This document shows, piece after piece, positions 22,881 through 34,417 of a stretch of 64,000 bases of DNA. The position numbers and the translations under genes are program-made. The stretch comes from Spongilla lacustris. Taxonomy: Eukaryota > Porifera > Demospongiae > Spongillida > Spongillidae. Numbering within the stretch: position 1 is the first letter of the stretch; each line of letters starts with the position of its first letter. The notes under the pieces were generated by a model. The model saw only the letters and a program-made list of their open reading frames with translations. It was not told where the DNA came from and did not search any database. Where the stretch lies: contig OX442416.1 in assembly GCA_949361645.1 (NCBI GenBank), positions 11,537,869 through 11,601,868 of the forward strand, given 5' to 3'.

Positions 22881-22975
22881 ACACACACTTAAACACACAT
22901 ACACACACTTAAACACACATACACACACTTAAACACACATACACACACTTAAACACACATACACACACTAAGACA
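22881..22975. repeat. 20-bp tandem repeat, about four units
   Basis: ACACACTTAAACACACATAC is repeated head to tail about four times, followed by related CA-rich sequence. Confidence 0.85.
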
Positions 22976-23615
22976 CATACATGTGTACACGCACACATAC
23001 ACACACTTTCATCAAGAAGTTCTAACATACATTAAAGTTGCAAAGGGGTAATGCACTCACAGAACAACATATACTTATATTGCTGTGCACAGTTGGAGGG
23101 CATGGCTGCTTTGCCACACCCCATATGAGGCTACCCCAGCCACTGTCTTGATAACTGGGGCATCCTTGCCAATGTTTGCACTGACAGAAGTGTCATTGCT
23201 TTGGTGTGACTCTGGAGTATTTATAATGTGTGTGTTTTTTTTTTACTGCCAGTTAGACCCCACCCTCTTTACTGCCTGGGTAATATGTTTTGGTGCCTAG
23301 CTGTATAGCACTTGTAGTGGTTGTATTGAGAGGATATTAGCAAGAACATTATGATTATGCAAAGTTCTTATTTATTTCTGTTATGCACTATGTTTGTATG
23401 TGAGTGTGTGTGAGCATTGCCTCTAGTTAAACACATCCATGATGTCAAATAATCTAAGCAACATGTACTACGCTAATGTTGTCAGCTTCTGAACATTCGT
23501 CTACGAGCTAGGATCTTGATAATGATGGGCCATCCTCCCCAAGTGCATGACATACATGTATATACACACATACATTATGTCCTTCTAAAAAAGACACAAA
23601 CACCTGTATGGCAGT

Positions 23616-23689
23616 ACACACACATGCACACACATGCACACACATACACACACATACACACACATACACACACACATACACACGCACAT

Positions 23690-23742
<53 letters not shown>
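23616..23742. repeat. CA microsatellite
   Basis: Interrupted CACACATA/CACATGCA units, then an uninterrupted (CA)n run of about 24 units. Confidence 0.9.
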
Positions 23743-23743
<1 letters not shown>

Positions 23744-24619
23744 TGTAACCAGGTTCGTTTGTGTGTCCATTGGTGTGGAATAGTAGTATGAATCCTTGCA
23801 GGCAGTGGAAGCAGGTATGTCTGGTCAGTGTGATCAAGCTGGCCAACCATAGCTCTTCTGGTTAGTGGTACATGTATGTCGCTGTACGTATGTGTTTGTG
23901 CTTTTTGTGCATGTGTGTGCACATGTATTACAGGTGTATTTTTATGTGGTATGCACGTGCATACATTTTAGTGTCGTGCTTCTATGCATGTGTGCATGCA
24001 GCTACAGCATTTTGTACACACTGTACAGTACATGTATGTGCATCTGCATATGTTTACCTTTGTCTGTGTGTGCTTATTTCTGTGCGAGTAGGACCAGGCA
24101 GAAGAATGAAGCTTGAAGATGCTCAGAATGTGGTTATTAGTTTGAAAGGGGTCATGTACATTGTAATTTTGGAGCATTCAAAAAGAAAATATGGCAGAGG
24201 GTTTAGCTAGAGGCCTGGCAGCTTCCATGGAGGTGGCACTATAGTATTACTGCCATCAAGTGACTGTGTGCCCAAAGAATCTATCCTTCTCACTAGTCTT
24301 CAGCAAATTGTATATGTGGTATGTTTGCATGATCATGATGTGATGTCTGAATATACTTTTATCCTGATAGGATCAAGCTTTACATTGATGGAAACTGGGA
24401 GATTTGATGTGAACTTATATTTGGTGTATTGTTACATCTGTACATGTACATGTTGTGTATTATTCAATCTGCACTGGTTGTAACTGAACTTTTCCATCCA
24501 TGTACATGTACATGTCATGTTAATAGATGACTTACGTAAAGGGGTGTGGTCACATATGAACATTGTAAAAAAGCACTGTTTGTGAGTACTTATAGCAATG
24601 ACACAGTACACTTCTTCTA

Positions 24620-25240
24620 TACATCATGCTATCACCAGTCCCTGGTGTGCATCTTCTAGAGTGATGTGCATCAAATGGAATCAGGATAGCGGCTCATCAG
24701 ATTGAATCTGCATCAATTAAATCAGGCTATCCTGGTCACTACCAAGACTCTATTAAAGTGAATAAGATTCAATTTGATGCACACCGGCCAGGTCAGGTCG
24801 CTAACATGTTTCTATTTGATGCTCACCAGGGTCAGCTGGTCGATACCACAAACCTAGCAGCTGCACACCAGGGATTGGCCAATTCCAATAGCATTACTTT
24901 ATTTGCTGCACACTGGGTCTGGCCGCTAATATGATCCTATCTGATGCACACCTCTACAGTGACTGGATTGCCGCTAGCATGACTATAGCTAAAACTACAA
25001 ATCAAGTCGTGCTAGTGGCAGTCCCTGGTGGGCATTAGATAGAATCATGTTAGCGACCACACCTAGTGTGCTTCAAATAGAATCAAGATAGCGGCCAGAC
25101 CAGGTTTGTATTGAATTGGATTTTATTGCATCGAATAAAGTGGCAGTCCCTGGTGTGCATTTAATAGAGTCATGGTCGCTGGTGTGCATCAAATAGAATT
25201 GTTTTCGTGGCCATACCCGGTATTCTTGTTGTGCATCAAA
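24620..25240. repeat. Degenerate GATGCACACC-type repeat cluster
   Basis: Motifs such as TTTGATGCACACCGG, TCTGATGCACACC and ATTTGATGCTCACCAGG recur every 50-70 bp up to about 24960. From about 25010 the inverse forms appear (GTGTGCATCAAATAGAAT, GTGTGCTTCAAATAGAATC), often next to GATAGCGGCCA. The cluster is therefore a loose inverted repeat. No coding potential. Confidence 0.6.
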
Positions 25241-25892
25241 TATGTTGCTTTTGCTTAATTTGAAACCCCACTTTGAACAGAACAAATACAGCGCGTACGA
25301 GGCTTCCATTTCAAATAAATGTAACGCGCATGCGTAGACTCTTCAAAGCCACATGATATGCGTGTATGGCGTCATCGTCGGGAAATCTATAATACTGGAA
25401 CTAACCGTACGTTCCTATCAGCCAGAAGAAGTATCTTAGGTGGGTTATCAAGTACATTGAGGGACTAGTGGCTAATTCCCAAGTTTCTCTTCGAACAGGT
25501 TCCTGAGCAACGATCAATTCATGTCACAGCAGAACCTATCAGTCTATATACAAGTGACATGATGACGAAGAAGACCGCGCCGAACGTTGGGTCCTAGGCA
25601 GCATGGCGATGCTGTTTGCACTACTCCAGCAGGAGGATCATTTTCAGTAGCGGATGTGTACAACTATTAGTAAGCGAGGTTGCGACCAAAACCGTCTCTA
25701 GCGATCTGTAACACCAACTCGAGAGAGTAGAACATCACTTTCTGTGCAGGTACAGTAACTTTATATCAGCTTCTATTCCCCCCTTCCTACTGAGGAGAAT
25801 CAGCTGAAGTCTCAAGAAGCGTAAGCAGTGTGGCTTTGTATTAGTAACGTGAATTCTTTGTTCTCAGAACCTCAAGCGTCCATAATGCTAAA

Positions 25893-26084
25893 GTGATGTC
25901 TCGGATATCAGCGAAGAAGAGGTTGAAGGTATACTTGTTGTCGGTTAAAGGTGTGAGTCCTTTCATTTTTGCTAATGTAGTTGGCATAGCGAACTACAAC
26001 CTAACTCTGAAACGCATTCTTACTGAAGCCGATTCAAAAGAAGGGCATCCAATCCGAGCACAACTAGGTAAGCGCTTGAATTAA
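25893..26084 (+). CDS. Short ORF, 63 residues, unrecognised
   Basis: A basic 63-residue frame beginning MMSRISAKKRLKVYLLSVKG and ending LGKRLN, the only non-repetitive frame of note in the CACTA element. It has no match that I recognise, no upstream promoter pattern and possible splice donors within it (AAAGGTGTGAG). It may be a remnant exon or chance. Confidence 0.2.
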   Translation: MMSRISAKKRLKVYLLSVKGVSPFIFANVVGIANYNLTLKRILTEADSKEGHPIRAQLGKRLN

Positions 26085-26705
26085 AAAATGTTGTCTAGTA
26101 TTAATTATGTACACTATAGCTATGGGAGCGGCGATCCGAACAAGTAACAGATCATGCAAGAAAGGGATGTACTTAACGTGTCGGAAGAGGAAGAACTGGA
26201 CAATGGGACGATAATAAGAGGAGATCAGAGGAACTAAACACGTTTTTGGACTCAGGCGCCACGGAAGGAGAGACGATTGGGCCCACCGCGCTCGGAACTT
26301 TCCTGATGGCCTTTCCACCTGCATGGATGCTTCACCGTCGCCGAATGAACTCGTTCTCTGTTGTTGTTTTGTTTTTTTTGTTGTTGTTCCATGTACTTAT
26401 GTACTTGCTTATATCATAATATTTATAGAAGAGGCCTGGAAACGAGCGACTAATTAAAAATTCATTATTATGTTATACGCTGTGTTTTACTCCATTCGCT
26501 ATTGTTATACATATTGTTATACATTGTTATACAAAATGTTATACAGAAGTTATACACAGTGTTATACTATAGTTGTTATACACAACTGTGTATAGAGTAT
26601 CCATACGCAAAGTTATACACATGCGGATAACACGTGTATAACGTGTGCATAACACATGAATACACGCGTTATACAGTACTGTATAACAACCCTTTTTACA
26701 CAGTG

Positions 26706-26927
26706 TAGATCATGAAATTATAGATGTTAATATTTTATGTTTTCGCATGTCCGGAGCATTAAATGTAATGACATGCATGTATGCCGGAAATCAATACTGT
26801 GGGATTTAATGCGCGTTCAATTCTAGCATACCGAATTGTTCCTTACCAGGTTAGCCAGTTTCAATTTCCCTATTATCTTTATATATAAACAACACTCAAG
26901 CCTTAATGTTTTATCGAATACTTTGAA
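26706..26927 (+). promoter_or_regulatory. Rest of the G8 upstream block with TATA box
   Basis: The proximal upstream block resumes after the CACTA insertion. TATATAAA at 26882-26889 lies 46 nt before the G8 ATG, so the core promoter itself survived the insertion. Confidence 0.55.
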
Positions 26928-27577
26928 ATGGCGTTAATCACACTCTTCGGTTTAATGCTGGTACTCTCCATCGCTACTATAACAGTAGGAGCTCCTATTA
27001 AACGACAGAGCTCAGACGACAGTAAACTTACAACTCTCTATGGAGGTGTTATTTTCTTCGGAGAAGTGATTAGCAAATTGATGGTAGGATAAATCATTCT
27101 TACACTTAAAATCTCCACTGTTAATGCTAAATTTGTTTCATTGCTTGCAGTTGCCAAATATCACCAATGCGGCGCACACTGTACTTGTCTCTGTGTGTCT
27201 CTTGAAGAACTATCCATGGTCACGTGAAAACACAACAGATTCTGGTGTTCTGTTTGCAATGAAGGAAGCCATGCATTATGAATAACTCCTGCTCATGGGT
27301 AAATAGCACGAAAATTATAATGCGTGTTAATTTACTATTTTCTACATCGCAGCTTACATCGTCGCTTGGTCAATCATTTTCGTGTGACGATTTGTCTGCT
27401 TACTGCAGAACAGCAAATGTGATGGGCAAAATTCAGAATATGCTTTATTCTACGCTCAAGGAAACCTTCCCCCAAACAAGTTACTCATGTACTGATTGGA
27501 TCAATGCCAATCTCCATGGCTACAGTGATAACATCCAGAACTACTTCAATAACACATGTCAGACTCTATGGCAATAG
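26928..27577 (+). pseudogene. G8, family copy with a 4-nt insertion in exon 2
   Basis: Exons 26928-27083, 27151-27298 and 27353-27577, introns 67 and 54 nt. Exon 1 is intact. Exon 2 is 148 nt: GCCATGCATTATGAATAAC has an extra GCAT compared with GCCATTATGAATAAC, which brings TAA into frame soon after. Exon 3 is open, with all four of its cysteines. With this one insertion it would otherwise be a complete gene, so it is a recent casualty. Confidence 0.75.
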
Positions 27578-28396
27578 AACATTAATGATGAAATTGTCAG
27601 TTAGGATTTATAAAATATTATTAATACTTACGTTTTATCGTATAGGTATGTAGGTTAAGGTGTAAATTGATGCATACGTCCAAGTAGATAAGGAAGCACA
27701 CACAATTGATTTCATTTGAGAACTAAAGGATATGACAGATAACATAAGCATCACCGTATACGTGGGCGGTGCCAAATGTTGAATTCCCGTATGAATATAC
27801 GCTTACTACGATTAACCGGCTAAAGTGATTATCGTCGTGGATATGTGGATCATCGATGGATGGAAACATGCAATGCCCTTTTCAGCATCTTGTTTTCAGG
27901 ATATGAAATGCATATCCTGCATCAGGCTGCATGTACGGCATCACATTAAACAATTACATGTAAGAGTGGAATTAATATAAGCATTATACAAGGTCTGAGT
28001 ACATAGAAAGGAATTATTGTATACATTGTGAGGTTCCAAAATTACGATATATTTTATTAGCGATCTGATCCTAGCCTTCCATCCGCATTGAAATAGCACT
28101 AAATATTTTACCTACAAAATGACTTCAAGTTAAATCAGTCTGCTTGCCACAAGTTTAAATCAACTCATTCCACAGCATCGAGTCCATTAGCAGATTTTTG
28201 GTATTTCTTAATTGAAGCCTGTACTTAGTGCAGCCATATTTAACATTGATTTGTGTATCGCACATCTCGTCGGTATTTATTTGAAAGACCACAATTTTAT
28301 TATGAAGAATATAAATGTATAACTAGATAATAAAATTATAGATATTAATTTTCGCATGCCCGGAGCATTAAATTAAATGTATATACATGTAAGCCG
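27578..28396 (+). repeat. 3' flank of G8 plus interrupted upstream block
   Basis: Same organisation as 6861-7660: 3' flank, CGTGGGCGGTGCC, upstream block, cut at AAGCCG by an OTU-type element. No gene. Confidence 0.65.
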
Positions 28397-29520
28397 GTGT
28401 CACAGGAAAATCTGTCGCCCGGAAATTGTGTCGCGGCGACAGTTTTTTCCTAAGGAGATTATGCCGCTCACAATTAACGTCGCGACCGTATATCTATAAG
28501 GAAATTCTGTTGCCTAGAAATACTGTCGCTCGCATGCTCGTGATCAATAATTGATACTTTCGGCAAAGGCATGCATGCGATCTGTGATGATGGAGAAGCT
28601 AAAATAATTGAACATTTTATACAATGCATACAGCTAGGTATATGCAATACCGAATCCATGACAACTGACCGATATAAAGTCATAAGCACGTTGAAAACTC
28701 TGCCACCAGCTACGCTAGAACTTTCATAGTTTCAAATGGACCGGAATGCAAGTTTATAATGAATATTGAAATGGCAGGTGAATACATGCACAAAACGTTA
28801 CATCGTTACATCTTTTTAATTGTTTCAAAATGTTGATTAAGATTTGTTATGTATAAGCTTTCATCTCGATGCAAACCACTGCTATAGCTTCATCTGCACA
28901 TGTTTCAGCCACTTACATGAATCTCCACATTGAGCATATTGCATTCAACAATGAAAGTTAAGAAACTGTTAAGAAAATCATATGTGTGGTTATAAGAAGA
29001 TGCAGTTCTTGATGAAACTCTTGAGATCTTGTTATAACAAGTGACATACTTCTAAGTAAGCAGTTTCCATCAGCTGCAATTCTAGTTGTTGCTGCAGGAT
29101 GATGTGACAGATTGATCGTTATAGGCTGCTGCACATGTGAATGATATCCATGCACAAATGTCACCTCTAGTGAAGCACATAATCTCTTTTTGCTAAATGT
29201 TGCAAGATGGAATGTAGTTTATTATGTTAATATGTTGTTCTTCTACTATCTGACATGATAAACTTGCGCATTGTTCAATATGTTCTAATAAAGCATCTAA
29301 GGAAAATTGCTTGCCATGAAAATAAAAGTTCTCTTTTTAGTGACCCATTTGCAATATCATCCAGTTCACATGAACTCATCAGAAAATAGGTGTTTGCAAG
29401 GACAGCGACAGTATTTCCTGGGGACAGAATTTCCATAGGATATACGGTCGCTACGCTGATTGTGTGCGACATACATGTAATTTCCTAAGGAAAAACTGTA
29501 ACCACCACACAATTCCCGGC
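28397..29520 (+). mobile_element. OTU-type TIR element, copy C
   Basis: Left TIR starts GTGTCACAGGAAAATCTG; right TIR truncated at CACAATTCCCGGC. Carries the OTU-like relic 28958-29164 on the minus strand, and near 29275-29472 the upstream acidic segment. Confidence 0.65.
28958..29164 (-). pseudogene. OTU-domain-like relic in element C
   Basis: A 68-residue frame with the OTU signature around A-A-D-G-N-C followed by RSMS and a helix with EFHQEL. It stops after LLITTHMI, while the longer version at 55503 continues. The N-terminal VHGYHSHVQQP is shared between copies. Confidence 0.5.
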
Positions 29521-30597
29521 CAAAATAACAGCATGCCGCAAATAATTTAAAATAATATGTGAAGGAGCCGTGCAGAATTCGAAACTTGAGTACTCTTTCA
29601 ATGCCTTCAGCATATCGGCCGTCAAAGCCACCAAGACCTGACCATACCCACCAGTAACTTTCCACCAAGGATCGGAAACTGCAACAAGTACCCACCAAGG
29701 CTGAGAATTACACACTACTATAGATGTAAGGCAGCAAATACACACACAGAACCATTGCCAGGGTACATGCACGTACATGTGCCTAAGTGCTGCGTGAAGC
29801 ACCCGCAGTGTTGTAAATATCACCGCATACGTGGGCGGAGTCAAACGTTGATTTCTCGGGTGAAAATTACGTGGTTAGTTTTTACTACAATTAACCGGTT
29901 AAAGTGATTTATTTATCGGATATGTGGATCATCTCTGGTGCAACCATGGAAACATGCAATGCCCTTTTCAGCATCCTGTTTTCAGGATATAAAATGCATG
30001 TAACTACTCAATTGATTACATTAATTAATTGATTACATGTAAGAGTGGAATTAATAAAAGCATTATACAGGCTCTGAGTACATAGAAAGCAATTATTATA
30101 TACATTGTGAGGTTCCAAAATTACGATATTATATCTGCAATCTGTTCCTAACCTTCCATCCGCATCCAAATAGCACTAATCACTTTATCAGTGTGCTTGC
30201 CACAAGTTTAAATAAGCTCATTTCACAGCATCGAGTCCATTAGCAGATTTTTGGTATTTCTTGAAGCCTTTACTTAGCGCAGCCATATTTAACATTGATT
30301 AGTGGATCGCGCATCTCGTATAGTATTTATGTGGTAGACCACAATTTTATTATGAATATTCCGATACGGATGTGTAACTACATGTACATCTAGATGATGA
30401 AATTATAGATGTTAACATTTTATGTTTTCGCATGCCCGGAGCATTAAATGTAATGACATGTTTACCGGAAATCAATACTGTGGGATTTAATGCTCATTCA
30501 ATTCTAGCATACCGAATTGTTCCTTACCAGGTTAGCCAGTTTCAATTTTCATAGATAAACAACCCTCAAGCCTTAATGTTTTATCGAATACTTTGAA
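29521..30597 (+). repeat. Spacer and upstream block of G9, TATA degraded
   Basis: Near-identical to 8803-9889. The proximal end has a deletion: CAATTTTCATAGATAAACAA replaces the usual CATATTATCTTCATATATAAACAA, so the TATA box reads TAGATAAA. Confidence 0.65.
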
Positions 30598-31250
30598 ATG
30601 GCATTAATCACACTCTTCGGTTTAATGCTGGTACTCTCCATCGCTACTATAACAGTAGGAGCTCCTATTAAACGACAGAGCTCAGACGACAGTACACTTA
30701 CAACTCTCTATGGAGGTGTTATTTTTTTCGGAGAAGTAATTAGCAAATTGATGGTAGGATAAAACATTCTTACACTTATAATCTCCACTGTTAATGCTAA
30801 ATTTGTTTCATTGCTTGCAGTTGCCAAATATCACCAATGCGGCGCACACTGTGCTTGTCTCTGTGTGTCTCTTGAAGAGCTATCCATGCATGGTCACGTG
30901 AAAACACAACAGATTCTGATGTTCTGTTTGCAATGAAGGAAGCCATTATGAATAACTCCTGCTCATGGGTAAATAGCAAGATAATTATAATGCGTGTTTA
31001 TTTACTACTATTTTCTACATCGCAGCTATCATCGTCCCTTGGTCAATCATTTTCGTGTGACGATTTGTCTGCTTACTGCAGAACAGCAAATGTGATGGGC
31101 AAAATTCAGAATATGCTTTATTCTACGCTCAAGGAAACCCTCCCCCAAACAAGTTACTCATGTACTGATTGGATCAATGCCAATCTCCATGGCTACATTG
31201 ATAGCATCCAGAACTACATCAATAACACATGTCAGACTCTATGGCAATAG
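30598..31250 (+). pseudogene. G9, family copy with a 4-nt insertion in exon 2
   Basis: Exons 30598-30753, 30821-30968 and 31026-31250, introns 67 and 57 nt. Exon 2 reads TATCCATGCATGGTCACG where intact copies have TATCCATGGTCACG; the frame then hits TGA within a few codons. Exon 3 is open (LSSSLGQ type, as in G4 and G13). Its upstream side resembles G4 and its downstream side resembles G1, so it sits at a junction between two repeat groups. Confidence 0.75.
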
Positions 31251-31877
31251 AACTTTAATAACTAAATTCTCTGTTAGGATTTATAAAATATTATTAATAC
31301 TTTCGTTTGATCCTATCGGTGTGTATAGTAGGTTAAGGTGTAAATTCGTGCGTACAATCATGTAGGTAAGGAAATTAGTTGCTCGCGTCTGCACTGCTAT
31401 TAATAGTATATTACACTCAAAGATGGTCAAAATTAAACCGGCTTATTGAATTCGTACAATCTTGCACTCAACATGTAAGCCGGCACACACATAAAATAAA
31501 AAAAATTGATTTGGTCAACAGAATACACAAACAGAAGCACATACAAGTTGAGGCTAGTAATTGCATGATTACATGCATTACACAGGTTTAGTTACGGCCC
31601 CAGACCCTGATTCCCATAGCTGCGGATGGATTACATCACCGCTACGGGGAAAGATCGATGTATTAACTTTCCACGTTGCAGTGATGTAATCCATTCGCAG
31701 CTGTGGGAATCAGGGTCTGGGGCCGTGACTAACCCAGGTTAGCATGGCGACTGGATGCTGATAATAATTATAATCATTATAATTATTATATAAAATTATA
31801 TATATAGCTTGTGTATAAACAATCGGTGCTGAACCCATTCAATACGGCTGAATATAATTGTGGAGCCATGCAGAACT
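31251..31877 (+). repeat. Array block downstream of G9, cut by a transposon
   Basis: 3' flank and the third hairpin element (31589-31731), then GGAGCCATGCAGAACT where the insertion at 31878 begins. No gene. Confidence 0.65.
31589..31731. mobile_element. MITE-like hairpin element, copy 3
   Basis: Same palindrome as at 2747 and 18057; here the outer arms pair best (CCCCAGACCCTGATTCCCA facing its inverse TGGGAATCAGGGTCTGGGG). Confidence 0.7.
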
Positions 31878-33076
31878 AGGGTGTGTAACCTCCCCTGAAT
31901 AATGAAAATCGATTTTTCCGAATACTTTTAAAACACTAATCGATTTTTCAGGTTTTTCTGGATCTGAAAATCGATTTTTCCGAATACTTGAAAAAAGAAA
32001 ATCGATTTTTCCGAATAGGTTTTGACAATTTGCCAGCCGAATACCTAGGTTATTCAGGTTTTCTGCTCATTGAGCCACCTAAATGTACACATCACACCAG
32101 AGACCCTCCTACAGCTACCCACATCACACCAGATACCCTCAGCACACAAACACACCTACCCCCATCACACCAGATGCCCTCAGCACACAAACACACCTAC
32201 CCCCATCACACCAGATGCCCTCATGAGGTACACAACCATAGCTACCTCCATCACACCAGACACCTTACTACAACTAACCACATTACACCAGATCAGTAGC
32301 CTCAGCAGGGATCCACAGCTACCCACATCACACCAGATGCACTCAGCACACAACCACAGCTACCTACATAGGCCTAAATCACTTGGCCTAACCACATACC
32401 TTGTTGGGCGTGTCCCGACCTAAGTTAGCGTGGCCACGCTGAGCTTTACCAGTACCTACAGTCTACAGATGTACACATCGCACTTGATGCCAAAAGAATA
32501 GAACCACAGATGACGTTTACGCACCAACAGCCATGCAGCCTCCATTTCACCATCGCGAGTTTTGAAAATCCTAATATCTACCGGGGTAAGAAAGCCTTAG
32601 TACGATCGCGGCAATATCAGCTCAGAGAGATTGATGCAAGAAGCCAGCTGGTTCGAAATACACTAAGCGAACTGACTTTGATTTGCAGCTGGAGCTGTCC
32701 GTCGTCATGACACGTGAAGAGGGAGATCTCTTTTGGCTACATGTAGTTCGAATTACTGCCCGTGTATTTGATCTCGTCCCCACGTATATATTTATAGTAA
32801 CAACAGTGACGTTATTTAGAAGTAATTATTGTACATGTAATATCGTAAACGCGTATCCGGATATCGTCATAAAAAGGTATTCGAATAATGGGCGAATTGT
32901 CGATGCGGATGACGAATACCTAAGTACCTCCGAATGGAGATTCACAAACCGGTTATTTCGAATAGAACAAATCCAATAATCGATTTTTCCGAGTAACGCT
33001 AAATTACTATTCGAACGGATAGGTTTTTGCGAATATCCGAATAACCCGAATAACCTGATAACCGGTTGCACACCCT
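31878..33076. mobile_element. 1.2-kb DNA transposon with 10-bp target duplication
   Basis: It is flanked by ATGCAGAACT on both sides (31868-31877 and 33077-33086); the empty sites at 3024 and 18326 have it once. The ends AGGGTGTGTAACC and GGTTGCACACCCT are inverted with one mismatch. Inside each end, ATCGATTTTTCCGAATA motifs recur several times as subterminal repeats. The middle (about 32080-32370) is a degenerate tandem repeat of CACATCACACCAGATACCCT type, which creates false proline/threonine-rich ORFs. No transposase is visible. A 9-10-bp duplication would fit a Mutator-like element, but the class is open. Confidence 0.75.
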
Positions 33077-33985
33077 ATGCAGAACTGATTCCTAAATTGA
33101 GTACTCCTTTCCATGCAGAAGAGATCTTGTACATGTTTAGACGCACAAGGTATTAAGGAGAGGCAGTGTGGGATGAAAGCCTTCCAATAGAAGACAGCTC
33201 CATTTAGAAACCATGGCAGCAATACTGGAACAATGTGTACTTAAGATCTGAAGTCAAACACACACCAAAATACATTATACTGAATGCAAACCTGAAAGAG
33301 AGTATCACTTTGAGAACTAAAGGAAATGTTGTGTTGTAAACATCACCGTATAAAGTTAGGATTTATTTAAAACTTTACATTTTATCCTATCGGTATGTAG
33401 GTTAAGGTGTAACTGAATTGATGCATACGTCCAAGTAGATAAGGAAGCACACAAAATTGATTTGATTTGAGAACTAAAAAAAAAATGACAGAGCAGTTGT
33501 GTTGTAAACATGACCGTATACGTGGGCGGTGTCAAACTGATGTTGAATTCCCGTATGATTATCGTCGTGGATATGTGGATCATCGATGGATGGAAAAGTG
33601 GAATGCCCTTTTCGATAAGCATCCTGATTTCAGGATATGAAATGCATGTCTTGCATCAGGCTGCATGTACGGCATCACATTAAATTATTACATCTAAGAG
33701 TGGAAGCATTATACAAGGTCTGAGTACATAGAAAGGAATTATTATATACATTGTGAGGTTCCACAATTACGATATTGTATTAGCGATCTGATCCTAATTA
33801 TAACCTTCCATCCGCATTGAAATAGCACTAATTATATTACCTACAAATGACTTCAAGTGACATCCATCTGCTTGCCACAATTTTGAATCAACTCATTCCA
33901 CAGCATCGAGTCCATTAGCAGGTTTTTGGTATATCTTGAAACCTGTACAGGCTGTACTTAGCGCAGCCATATTTAAATTAATTAA
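33077..33985 (+). repeat. Array block continuing to G10
   Basis: Resumption of the block of 3024-3920: AACCATGGCAGCAATAC stretch, CGTGGGCGGTGTC, a partial upstream block, then CATATTTAAATTAATTAACACACTATG into G10. No gene. Confidence 0.65.
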
Positions 33986-34417
33986 CACACTATGCTTGTC
34001 TCTGTGTGTCTCTTGAAGAACTGATGTACTGATGGTCACGTGAAAAAAAAAAACAGATTCGATTTTCTGTTTGCAATAAAGGAAGCCATTATGAATAACT
34101 CCTGCGCATGGGTATATAGCAAGATAATTATAATGCGTGTTAATTTACTATTTTCTACATCGCAGCTTACATCGTCGCCTGGTCAATCATTTTCGTGTGA
34201 CGATTTGTCTGCTTACTGCAGAACAGCAGATGTGATGGGCGAAATTCAGAATATGCTTTATTCTAAGCTCAAGGAAACCTTCCCCCAAACAAGTTACTCA
34301 TGTACTGATTGGATCAATGCCAATCTCCATGGCTACAGTGATAACATCCAGAACTACATCAATAACACATGTCAGACACTATGGCAATTGAACAATTGTC
34401 AGTTAGGATTTATTTAA
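33986..34417 (+). pseudogene. G10, 5'-truncated family copy with lost stop
   Basis: Same class as G2, with the same 5' truncation. ATG TAC TGA closes the alternative start used in G2 and G7, and an expanded A run (GTGAAAAAAAAAAACAG) shifts the frame. Exon 2 remnant ends at 34111, intron 2 is 34112-34165 (donor GTATAT), exon 3 starts at 34166. As in G2, TAG is replaced by TTG and the frame reads on to 34417. Confidence 0.7.

Larger units (their letters stand above)
20888..26705. mobile_element. CACTA/EnSpm-like DNA transposon, non-autonomous, 5.8 kb
   Basis: Ends are CACTGTGTAAAAAGGG and its exact inverse CCCTTTTTACACAGTG; the perfect TIR is 25 nt. It is flanked by a 3-bp duplication TAG (20885-20887 and 26706-26708); empty units read ACATCTAGATAATG. 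CACTG ends plus a 3-bp duplication are typical of EnSpm/CACTA. Both subterminal regions (about 20905-21065 and 26500-26695) are packed with GTTATAC and GTGTATAAC motifs in both directions, as expected for transposase-binding subterminal repeats. No transposase is recognisable inside. The interior holds microsatellites, a GC-richer stretch and a degenerate repeat region, listed separately. Confidence 0.8.

Noticed and set aside
23508..23922. Overlapping Cys-Val-rich ORFs on both strands
   Set aside because: Produced by the CA microsatellite at 23616-23742.
32070..32423. Pro/Thr/His-rich ORFs
   Set aside because: Translations of a degenerate tandem repeat within the 31.9-kb transposon; open in more than one frame.
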